A stretch of DNA of 64,000 nucleotides from Gemmatimonadota bacterium (GTDB lineage Bacteria > Gemmatimonadota > Gemmatimonadetes > Longimicrobiales > Gaopeijiaceae), in assembly GCA_026706635.1 (NCBI GenBank), contig JAPOYJ010000055.1, positions 23,698 through 87,697 of the forward strand, written 5' to 3'. Shown here piece after piece: positions 31,565-40,322 of this stretch. Below the pieces are notes generated by a model that saw nothing but the letters and a program-made list of their open reading frames with translations, did no database searches and was not told where the DNA came from. Position 1 is the first letter of the stretch. Every line of letters begins with the position of its first letter. The position numbers were made by a program, and so were the translations under genes.

Positions 31565-32295
31565 GTACGCTGCGCCCCCGGCCGCTCGCCGAATAGCACC
31601 GTTCCAAGCCGCACCATGGTGCTCCCCTCCTCCACAGCCACCTCGTAGTCGTTGGACATCCCCATCGAGAGCTCCCGCCCCGCCAGCAAACCGGCCGCGG
31701 CGGCGCTCTCCATCAGCTCGCGAGTCGCGCCGAAGACCTGGCGCAGCCGCCCCTCGTCCCGGGTGAGGGGCGCCATTGTCATGAGCCCGAGGAGGCGGAT
31801 CCCCCCGAGATCGGCGACCTCGCCGATCGGTTCGATCGCAGAGGCAACCGGGAACCCCCCCTTGGTGGACTCGCCGGAGGCGTTTACCTGCACGAGCACC
31901 TCGAGGCGCCTGTCGGCCTCCTCGGCGATTCGCGACAGCCTTCGTGCGAGCTTGAGACGGTCAACGCTGTGCACCAGGGATGCCGACATCGCGACGGCGC
32001 GGGCCTTCCGGCTCTGGACGTGGCCGATCATATGCCACCGCGCCGAGGAGTCGTCTAGGCGAGCCGCCTTGGCCGCGAGCTCGTCGGGACGGTTCTCGCC
32101 CAGGTCAGGGAGCCCGCCAGCGACCGCCGCCCCCGCCGCCCCGAGCGAATGCCCCTTCGTGACGGCGACGATGCGCACGCTACCAGAGGCCCGTCCGCTC
32201 CGCTCGGCCGCGGCAAGCATCCGCCGCCGAACACGTGGCAGGGCCTCGGCAAGCCGCTCGGTGTAGCTACCGTGATCGTGCAGCCTAGCCGTCAA
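31561..32295 (-). CDS. yggS: YggS/PROSC-family PLP-binding protein
   Basis: Single-domain pyridoxal phosphate carrier involved in vitamin B6 homeostasis, with no known catalytic reaction. PLP Lys in IVAVTKGHS, then GENRPDELAAK (the family usually has GENYVQE, so the Tyr is replaced), RWHMIGHVQSRKA, VQVNASGESTKGGF, LMTMAP and LSMGMSNDYEVAVEEGSTMVRLGTVLFG. 244 aa. Confidence 0.93.
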   Translation of the reverse strand: MTARLHDHGSYTERLAEALPRVRRRMLAAAERSGRASGSVRIVAVTKGHSLGAAGAAVAGGLPDLGENRPDELAAKAARLDDSSARWHMIGHVQSRKARAVAMSASLVHSVDRLKLARRLSRIAEEADRRLEVLVQVNASGESTKGGFPVASAIEPIGEVADLGGIRLLGLMTMAPLTRDEGRLRQVFGATRELMESAAAAGLLAGRELSMGMSNDYEVAVEEGSTMVRLGTVLFGERPGAQRT

Positions 32296-32351
32296 GCAGC
32301 ACCCGGCGCCACGGCCAGCTGCCAGTCAGCTCGCCAGAGAGGCCGCCGCGA

Positions 32352-33050
32352 CTACCTCGGGGTGAAGGTGATCGGTAGCGCCACCCAAAGCGGTACAGGC
32401 CTATCCCCATACATGCCGGGCGAGAACTCGGCACCCGGACAGACCCGGACCTGTTCCGTGGCCACCTCGTCCATGGCCGGATGGCCGGAGGACTTGTTGG
32501 GCTGGGTCTTCACCACTTCGCCTGTCTCGTCGACATACGCCCACACGGTCACCTGGCCGCCGATACCGGCGTCCCGGAGCAGTGGGGGGTAGTGCTTTTC
32601 GAGGCAAGCGACCAGAGCAGCCTCGCTTCTACCATCCCGATAGCCGGGGTCCACATCGCGCGGTGCCCAGAATGGCATGTCCGAGTTACCTTCACCCGAC
32701 GCGTCCGGAGGTGGCGGCAGCTGATCCGCCGGATTATCGTCGAAGGTCACCGGGGCAATCGTCACATCCTCCTCGATTACCGCGTCCGTGATGACCGGCG
32801 TCGCCGGACGCTTGATCGCCTCCGGCGGCGGCGGAATCTCCACCTCTGGGGGGAGGTCGACGATCGGGGTCTCCTCCACCGAAAAGCTCACGTCCGGGGC
32901 GAACATCGAGGGCCAGAAGGCGAAGATCAGGAAGTGCACCACCGTGGCGGCACTGATCGACCCCCACAACCAAACGGAGGAGGAGCGCTTGAAGTTCTCG
33001 TTGGCGGAAATGTCGTCCGCCGCTGCACTTAGTAGTGTCTGGATGCTCAT
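32352..33050 (-). CDS. tonB: TonB-family energy transducer
   Basis: Spans the periplasm and passes proton-motive force from ExbB/ExbD to outer-membrane receptors. One N-terminal helix (WLWGSISAATVVHFLIFAFW, residues about 28-48), a Pro/Glu-rich periplasmic stretch (about 60-130) and a C-terminal TonB domain with YPPLLRDAGIGGQVTVWAYV and ending ALPITFTPR. Its ATG overlaps the upstream exbD stop. No TonB-dependent receptor is in the window. Confidence 0.92.
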   Translation of the reverse strand: MSIQTLLSAAADDISANENFKRSSSVWLWGSISAATVVHFLIFAFWPSMFAPDVSFSVEETPIVDLPPEVEIPPPPEAIKRPATPVITDAVIEEDVTIAPVTFDDNPADQLPPPPDASGEGNSDMPFWAPRDVDPGYRDGRSEAALVACLEKHYPPLLRDAGIGGQVTVWAYVDETGEVVKTQPNKSSGHPAMDEVATEQVRVCPGAEFSPGMYGDRPVPLWVALPITFTPR

Positions 33051-33493
33051 CGTCTCTCCCTTGTCATCTCTTGTTCAAGCTCGGCCGCGAAGACGACCCG
33101 CAGGGCGCCGGCCGCGACCAATTCGTTCTTCAGCGCGTCGATGTAACGGTACAGCGCGTCGCGATCCGAGCGGATCGAGACGACGAGGCGCTCGCTCTCC
33201 ATGCGGAGCGGCCTCACCACCTCGCTCACATCCTCCATCGCACGTGGCAGGTCATTGATGAAGACGTCCCCGTTTCTCTCCACCCACACGTTGAGGATGT
33301 CCTTGTGCTTCTCGTCGATCTTCTTGCTCGACTCGGCCTGCACCCACTCGATCGGGCGCTTCCGGTCCTTCTGAAAGACAGTCGTCACCATGAAGAAGAT
33401 CAGGAGGAGGAAGGCGATGTCGGCCATCGACGAAGACGGGATCTGGCTCGATGCCTTGGACTTTCGCTCCAGTCCCGAAGATCTGAGTGCCAT
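33047..33493 (-). CDS. exbD: ExbD/TolR-family protein, second copy
   Basis: Proton-channel partner anchored by one helix (MADIAFLLLIFFMVTTVF), with the conserved Asp that carries protons in MADIAFLL. The periplasmic domain follows (residues about 50-148). It shares the block SSSMADIAFLLLIFF with the adjacent ExbD gene but the rest has diverged, so this is an old duplication. Five bases separate the two genes. Confidence 0.92.
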   Translation of the reverse strand: MALRSSGLERKSKASSQIPSSSMADIAFLLLIFFMVTTVFQKDRKRPIEWVQAESSKKIDEKHKDILNVWVERNGDVFINDLPRAMEDVSEVVRPLRMESERLVVSIRSDRDALYRYIDALKNELVAAGALRVVFAAELEQEMTRERR

Positions 33494-33498
33494 CGTCT

Positions 33499-33924
33499 CT
33501 ACCCCTCCAGTAGCTCAAGGGAAATTCGCGTGGAGCCCGCAGCCTGGAGGGCGTCCAGCACGTCGACCATGTAGCGGTACGGCGCGTCGGGATGCGTCTT
33601 GACGGCGGCGATCAGGATCGGATTCTGGGCCACGTCGAGGCGCCAGATGTTCTCCACATCGTTCGGGCGCACCACCTGCTCCTGCTGGCTCTCGCCCCGC
33701 TTGATCGTGACTGTGCCGTTCGGGTTCACGATCACGTGAAGGACGTTCTTCTGGCTGACCTCGACCTCCTCCGCCTGCTCCGGGAGGACGATCTGGAGGC
33801 CCTTGTCCTTGGGGAAGGTGGTGGTCACCAGGAAGAAGATGAGCAGTAGGAATGCGATGTCGGCCATCGACGAGGAGGGAATCTCGTCGGAGACCTTGGA
33901 TTTCTTGTTGCCCAGTACAGCCAT
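33499..33924 (-). CDS. exbD: ExbD/TolR-family protein, first copy
   Basis: 141-aa ExbD with N-terminal MADIAFLLLIFFLVTTTF and a periplasmic domain from about residue 45 (GLQIVLPEQAEEVEV). Operon order is exbB, exbD, exbD, tonB. Two tandem ExbD genes beside TonB are common in Bacteroidota and related groups. Confidence 0.92.
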   Translation of the reverse strand: MAVLGNKKSKVSDEIPSSSMADIAFLLLIFFLVTTTFPKDKGLQIVLPEQAEEVEVSQKNVLHVIVNPNGTVTIKRGESQQEQVVRPNDVENIWRLDVAQNPILIAAVKTHPDAPYRYMVDVLDALQAAGSTRISLELLEG

Positions 33925-33965
33925 GCAGCAGTCTCCCTGGGGTTAGAGTGCCCTGATTCCGTTGG

Positions 33966-34622
33966 TCACGATACCTGCAGCCTGCCGTCGCGCTCGAGGT
34001 CCCACACCATGCTGAGCACCTTCTGGGTGCTCTCCTCCATGTCGACAATCAGGCTGTCGATCTTACCCACGAATATGTTGTAGCCGATGTTGATGGGAAT
34101 CGCGATCGTGAGCCCGGCGGCGGTCGTCAGGAGCGCAACCTTGATACCCCCCGCCACCGTCGCGGGATCCACATCGCCGGCCTGCGCGATCGAGTCGAAG
34201 GCCAGGATCATGCCAGCGACGGTGCCCAGGAAGCCCATCAGAGGGGCGACATTCGCGATCGTCGCGAGCACCACCAGACCGCGTTCCAGGAAGCTGAGCT
34301 CGATCGAACCGGTCGTCGAGACGGCCTGCTCGACCTCGCCCTCGTTGACGCTGGCGGTCTTGATCCGGCGGAGACCCGCAAGCAGGATCGCCGCCGCCGG
34401 TCCGCGCGTCGCCGAGGCGATCGCGGCGGCCTCGTCGAGGTCGCCCTCCCCGGCCGCCTCCTCGACCGACCTGATGACCGCCGCCGAATCGCGCCCGGCC
34501 ACCCACAGCGTCCAGAACTTCGCGATGATGACGCCCAGGCCGATGAGGGAGCAGATGACGAGCGGGTACATCATCCTGCCGCCGTCCGCGAAGAGGGTGA
34601 GGAGCTCGTACTGGGTGTTCAA
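33966..34622 (-). CDS. exbB: MotA/TolQ/ExbB proton channel protein
   Basis: Pentameric inner-membrane channel component that drives TonB. Three helices: MMYPLVICSLIGLGVIIAKFW, GLVVLATIANVAPLMGFLGTVAGMILAF (the TolQ/ExbB signature) and VALLTTAAGLTIAIPINIGYNIF. TTG at 34622 is preferred because GGAG lies six bases upstream and it begins just before the first helix; the only in-frame ATG (34682) adds 20 unlike residues and lacks such a site. Confidence 0.9.
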   Translation of the reverse strand: MNTQYELLTLFADGGRMMYPLVICSLIGLGVIIAKFWTLWVAGRDSAAVIRSVEEAAGEGDLDEAAAIASATRGPAAAILLAGLRRIKTASVNEGEVEQAVSTTGSIELSFLERGLVVLATIANVAPLMGFLGTVAGMILAFDSIAQAGDVDPATVAGGIKVALLTTAAGLTIAIPINIGYNIFVGKIDSLIVDMEESTQKVLSMVWDLERDGRLQVS

Positions 34623-34718
34623 CTGGCGCTCCGCTACTGGGCGAGGGTGAGTTTGCGAGGGCCGGAGCACACCCGGGCGCACCGTCCCCGATTCCTAGAG
34701 AAATATGAGGAGCGGAGC

Positions 34719-34751
34719 AACCGAAGCGCAACCCACGGTCCCGCTTCGGTT
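34719..34751 (+). promoter_or_regulatory. Perfect 10-bp hairpin in the dacA leader
   Basis: AACCGAAGCG (34719-34728) and its exact complement CGCTTCGGTT (34742-34751) with a 13-base loop, 49 bases upstream of dacA and between the divergent exbB and dacA genes. No gene ends here and no T-run follows, so it is not an ordinary terminator. A leader structure or protein site controlling dacA is possible. Confidence 0.45.
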
Positions 34752-34800
34752 ATCGTTGGAGGGTACGCGCACGACCCAGCACTCGGCCTAACGGGGTACG

Positions 34801-35598
34801 ATGGACAGCTTCCTGCAACAGCTGCAGTTCCTCAGTCCCGGGTGGAGCGATGCCGTCGAGATCGCCATCGTCTTCCTCCTCTTCTACCGGATCCTCCTCC
34901 TCATCCGGGAGACCCGGGCGATGCAGATGCTGCTCGGCGTGCTCCTCCTCGCAGGGTGCTACCTCCTGGCGATCGTCATGGAGCTCTCGCTCATCCGGCG
35001 GCTCCTGGACGCGCTCTTCCAGTACGGGGCGATAGCCGCGCTCGTCGTCTTCCAACCGGAGATGCGGGCCGCGCTGGCGAGGCTGGGGCGGGGCGTGCTG
35101 AGCCCGGCCCGGGAGGAACAGATCGTCGACAGGCTGGTGCAGGGGGCGTCGCTCCTGGCGAGCTCGGGCGTCGGCGCCATCATCGCCATCCAGCGCGAGA
35201 CGGGACTGCGCGAGTACGCGCTGACGGGCAGACGTATCCAGGGTGTGCTGTCGCCCGAGCTCCTGGGGACGATCTTCATGCCCCGCTCGCCGCTGCACGA
35301 CGGGGCCGTAATCGTGGTTGGCGACACCATTGCGGCCGCCGGGGCGATCCTGCCGATCACCCAGAGTCCGCTCCGCGACCGCTCGCTCGGGATGCGTCAC
35401 CGGGCCGCCCTCGGCCTGAGCGAGGAGACGGACGCCTTCGCGATCGTCGTCAGCGAGGAGACGTCACGGATCTCGGTGGCGTACGGCGGGAGGATCGAGG
35501 TCGGGGTCTCGCCGGAACGGCTGCGCGAGATGCTCGAGGCGTCGATCCCCCGAGTGGTACCTACCGCCACGGGGAGCTCCGCGCTGGAGCCCGCGTAG
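34801..35598 (+). CDS. dacA: Diadenylate cyclase (c-di-AMP synthase), CdaA type
   Basis: Makes cyclic di-AMP from two ATP at the membrane. Three N-terminal helices (residues about 18-38, 42-60, 66-84), then the DAC domain with the catalytic LHDGAV (DGA at 167) and GMRHRAALGLSEETDA (RHR at 199). 265 aa. The usual partners ybbR (cdaR) and glmM are not adjacent; the neighbour downstream is convergent ftsH. The Mrp antiporter cluster in the same window could be linked through ion homeostasis, but no c-di-AMP receptor domain is visible there. Confidence 0.95.
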   Translation: MDSFLQQLQFLSPGWSDAVEIAIVFLLFYRILLLIRETRAMQMLLGVLLLAGCYLLAIVMELSLIRRLLDALFQYGAIAALVVFQPEMRAALARLGRGVLSPAREEQIVDRLVQGASLLASSGVGAIIAIQRETGLREYALTGRRIQGVLSPELLGTIFMPRSPLHDGAVIVVGDTIAAAGAILPITQSPLRDRSLGMRHRAALGLSEETDAFAIVVSEETSRISVAYGGRIEVGVSPERLREMLEASIPRVVPTATGSSALEPA

Positions 35599-35633
35599 TA
35601 GGATCGGACAGACGGGGGAAGCCACGTGTACGG

Positions 35634-37628
<1,995 letters not shown>

Positions 37629-37649
37629 CCTCTAGTGGCGAAGTGCGGC

Positions 37650-37886
37650 CGGGTCGGGGGATCCTCGCATCTCAGGGAGCAACGCAGAGCGAAGCCCTAG
37701 GTACGGGTATTGTAAACCACGGATTACACATTGTAAACCACGGATTACACATTGTAGAGCACAGACTACAGTATGGACAGGCGCGCGAAGCGATCCAGCG
37801 GAGATGCAGCGCTGCGCCTGCCGTGGAGGGTCTGTCCGCGGGCTGCTCCGGGTAGCACCTCACATCCGACTACCCGCGGACCGCTA
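37650..37886 (-). mobile_element. Rearranged dispersed element cluster between tilS-hpt and ftsH (copy K)
   Basis: In order on the plus strand: GGGAGCAACGCAGAGCGAAGC (reversed inner block), three tandem palindromes (37711-37770), GCGAAGCGATCCAGCGGAG and GATGCAGCGCTGCGCC (reversed left-module landmarks), GGGTCTGTCCGCGGGCTGC (reversed left end), then CTACCCGCGGACCGCTAG (a right end). This accounts for nearly all of the 241-base gap; the remaining bases show nothing else. The right-end piece encodes the last residues of the tilS-hpt product. Confidence 0.75.
37711..37770. repeat. Three tandem 18-bp palindromes, exact 21-bp period
   Basis: TGTAAACCACGGATTACA at 37711 and again at 37732, then TGTAGAGCACAGACTACA at 37753. 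In the third unit the outer arms changed from TGTAA/TTACA to TGTAG/CTACA, so both sides changed together and pairing was kept. The spacing equals two DNA helical turns, placing all units on one face. Upstream of ftsH by about 85 bases. Confidence 0.85.
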
Positions 37887-39471
37887 GCGAACAAATATAG
37901 GGGAAGTGCCGATAGTCCTCCCCATAGTCCAATCCGTAGCCCACGAGGAACTCCCTCGGGGCATCGAAGCCCACCCAGCGAATCTCCTTTGCCGTATTGG
38001 CCAGACGCTTGTGCAGGAGAACGCAGACCTCCAGCGAGGCGGGACGCTCCTGTTCGAGCATGGGGACCAGATGGTCGAGCGTGCGGCCGCTCTCCACCAC
38101 ATCCTCCAGGAGGAGGACGTGCCGTCCGGCGACTGGCTCGCCGGGGCGATCGCGGAGCGTGACCTCGCCGCTGCTGGTGTGGCCCTGTCCGTAGCTCGCC
38201 GCCCTCATGAAGTCAAACTGAACAGGGATGGGGATCGCCCGCGCCAGGTCGGCCGCGAATATGAATGAGCCCTTCAGGGTGGCGAGGACGAGAAGCCGGT
38301 CGTCGGGGGTGTAGGCCTCGCCGATCCGGTGTCCCAGCTCCTGTACCCGGGCGGCTATCTCGCTGGCGGTGAAGACGACGCGAACCAGTTGGCGACCATC
38401 CGCGCCGGGGCCGCAGCCGGTCGATGGGTCCCCGCTGCGATCTCCGACGCCGACTCTGCCGTCTGAGACAGGTGGAACCCGCACCGGTGGGCGGATATGC
38501 ACCAGGGGGCCATCGCGAGCCGCCGTGACGCCCCCTCTCATCGTGAGCTCGCGGCCGCCACCCGCCCTTCGGGCAAAGTTCAGGAGGTCGCCCGTCGCCC
38601 TCCGTCCGGCCTCGCCGCCAAGGCGCGCCACCGCCTGGCGCAGCAGCGCGGCGGCGAGCTCGGTCGGCGCCGCCGCCAGCTCGGCCCGCTTGAGGGAGAA
38701 GCCCTTGGCGGCGCCCGGCAGCGCCGCCGTCATCGCGGCGATGCGCCCATCCAGGAGCAGACCGAGGGCGGCCGACTCGGCACGGCTCGCCTCGGCGAAA
38801 TGGGCGAGGGACGCGGCAGCCCCCGGGACGGCCCTCTCGAGCTCCGGCAGGATGCGGTGGCGGATCGAGTTGCGCGTCCAGCGCAGGTCGCGGTTGGTGG
38901 GGTCCTCGCGATGTGGCACGCTGTGCTCGGCCGCATACTCGGCGAGCTCCCCGCGCCTGAAGGGCAGCAGCGGCCGCACGACCGCCGTCGAGCCTCCAGG
39001 TGCCAGCCTCCGCCTCGGCCGGATCCCAACCACGCCGCGCGGGCCGCTCCCTCTGGCGGCTCGAAAGAGCACCGTCTCGGCCTGGTCGTCGGCTGTGTGC
39101 GCCGTCAGGACCACCGCGTTCTCGCCGAGGTCGCGCGCGAGCTCGGCGAAGAGGTCGTAGCGCAACCTTCTCCCCGCGGCCTCGGTGGCGACAGGGCGCG
39201 AAGCGCGGCGCAGATGGCAGGCCACGCCCCACTCGGCGCATACACCGGCCACCCACTCGGCGTCGGCGGCGCTCTCCGGGCGCATCCGGTGATCGATGTG
39301 GATCGCGGCGAGCACTGTTTCGGGGGGTGCCACCCCGCCACGGACGAGGAGGTGCAGGAGCGCCATCGAGTCGAGGCCGCCCGAGACCGCCGCGAGGACC
39401 ACCTCGGCGCCATCCAGCAGGCTGTCCTCCCGGAGGCGAAGGCGGACCCGCGCGGCGAAGTCGCCGCTCAC
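37870..39471 (-). CDS. tilS-hpt: TilS-HprT fusion: tRNA(Ile)-lysidine synthetase with hypoxanthine phosphoribosyltransferase
   Basis: One 533-aa reading frame with two enzymes. N-terminal half: ATP-pyrophosphatase SGGLDS (residue 30), AIHIDHRMRPESAADAEW, LTAHTADDQAETVLFR and REDPTNRDLRWTRNSIRH, typical of TilS, which makes lysidine-34 in tRNA-Ile(CAU). A Gly/Asp-rich linker (about 330-355) leads to a complete purine phosphoribosyltransferase with PRPP motif LLLEDVVESGRTLD and GLDYGEDYRHFPYI. TilS is usually followed by its own C-terminal domain, shortened here. GTG at 39471 overlaps the glpQ stop. The final residues LAVRG come from a repeat end. Confidence 0.93.
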   Translation of the reverse strand: MSGDFAARVRLRLREDSLLDGAEVVLAAVSGGLDSMALLHLLVRGGVAPPETVLAAIHIDHRMRPESAADAEWVAGVCAEWGVACHLRRASRPVATEAAGRRLRYDLFAELARDLGENAVVLTAHTADDQAETVLFRAARGSGPRGVVGIRPRRRLAPGGSTAVVRPLLPFRRGELAEYAAEHSVPHREDPTNRDLRWTRNSIRHRILPELERAVPGAAASLAHFAEASRAESAALGLLLDGRIAAMTAALPGAAKGFSLKRAELAAAPTELAAALLRQAVARLGGEAGRRATGDLLNFARRAGGGRELTMRGGVTAARDGPLVHIRPPVRVPPVSDGRVGVGDRSGDPSTGCGPGADGRQLVRVVFTASEIAARVQELGHRIGEAYTPDDRLLVLATLKGSFIFAADLARAIPIPVQFDFMRAASYGQGHTSSGEVTLRDRPGEPVAGRHVLLLEDVVESGRTLDHLVPMLEQERPASLEVCVLLHKRLANTAKEIRWVGFDAPREFLVGYGLDYGEDYRHFPYICSLAVRG

Positions 39472-40307
39472 GGCGGGGGAGCGCCAGCTGGCGGCGGACG
39501 TCCGGTGACCTCCGAGAGCACCTTTGCCAGCAGGTCGGGGCGGTCCGTCTGGATCCCGTCGACGCCCCACGCCAGCAGGCGGCGCATGCCGTCCATGTCG
39601 TCGATCGTCCAGATGTGGACGGGTAGGTTGGATCGGTGGGCCGCGCGCACGAGCTGGGGGGTCACGACACGCCACCGCCCCGACCGCTCCGGCAGCTGGA
39701 GCAGGTCGGCCCTAGGTGCCGCCAGCGCCCCCACGAACGGGAGGCGGTGCAGCAGCCAGAAGGGGAGCACCTGGGCCCTGGACGCACCCCAGGGGCCGGA
39801 GTAGCCCCGCGCGTCCCGCCGGGTCCGCTCCCACTCCGCACCGATCAGGACACGGTGCTCGGCGCCGTGCGAACGGATCACCTCGACGAGCGGTCGAGCG
39901 GCCTCGGGCGCCTTGGGCTCCACCATGATGCGCATCGCGGACAGCTCCTCGAGCACCTCCGAGAAGAGGGGCAGCCGGATGCCCCGGTCGGCAAATGGCG
40001 TGCCGCCCTCCGAGTCCCGGAAACGGCACCCCGCGTCAAGCTCCCGCACCTCCTCCCACCGCATCTCGGCGATCGCCCCGCTGCCGTCGGTCGTTCGGTC
40101 GACCGTGGCATCGTGCAGCACCACGACCTTGCCGTCGGCGGTTAGGCGCACATCGGTCTCGAGCATGTCGGCGTCCCACCGAGTGGCCGCGTGCACGAAG
40201 GCGGCGAGGGTGTTCTCGGGCCTGAGTCCGGCACCGCCGCGGTGCGCCACCAGGAGCGGCGCCCCCGCGCAGAAGGGGTGCCCAGGGCGACGGCGGGCCA
40301 GCGTCAC
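39468..40307 (-). CDS. Glycerophosphodiester phosphodiesterase
   Basis: GlpQ/UgpQ-type TIM-barrel enzyme that releases glycerol 3-phosphate from glycerophosphodiesters. LLVAHRGGAGLRPENTLAAF (catalytic His and metal-binding Glu), LETDVRLTADGKVVVLHDATVDRTTDG, then VEPKAPE and VHIWTIDDMDGMRRLLAWGVDGIQTDRPD. 279 aa without a signal peptide, so cytoplasmic. Coupled to tilS-hpt by a 4-base overlap. Confidence 0.94.
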   Translation of the reverse strand: MTLARRRPGHPFCAGAPLLVAHRGGAGLRPENTLAAFVHAATRWDADMLETDVRLTADGKVVVLHDATVDRTTDGSGAIAEMRWEEVRELDAGCRFRDSEGGTPFADRGIRLPLFSEVLEELSAMRIMVEPKAPEAARPLVEVIRSHGAEHRVLIGAEWERTRRDARGYSGPWGASRAQVLPFWLLHRLPFVGALAAPRADLLQLPERSGRWRVVTPQLVRAAHRSNLPVHIWTIDDMDGMRRLLAWGVDGIQTDRPDLLAKVLSEVTGRPPPAGAPPP

Positions 40308-40322
40308 CCGCTGGACCTCGGG

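Noticed and set aside
37711..37770. CRISPR array
   Set aside because: Units are palindromic, 18 bp at a 21-bp period, with only three bases between them; there are no unique spacers and no cas genes.
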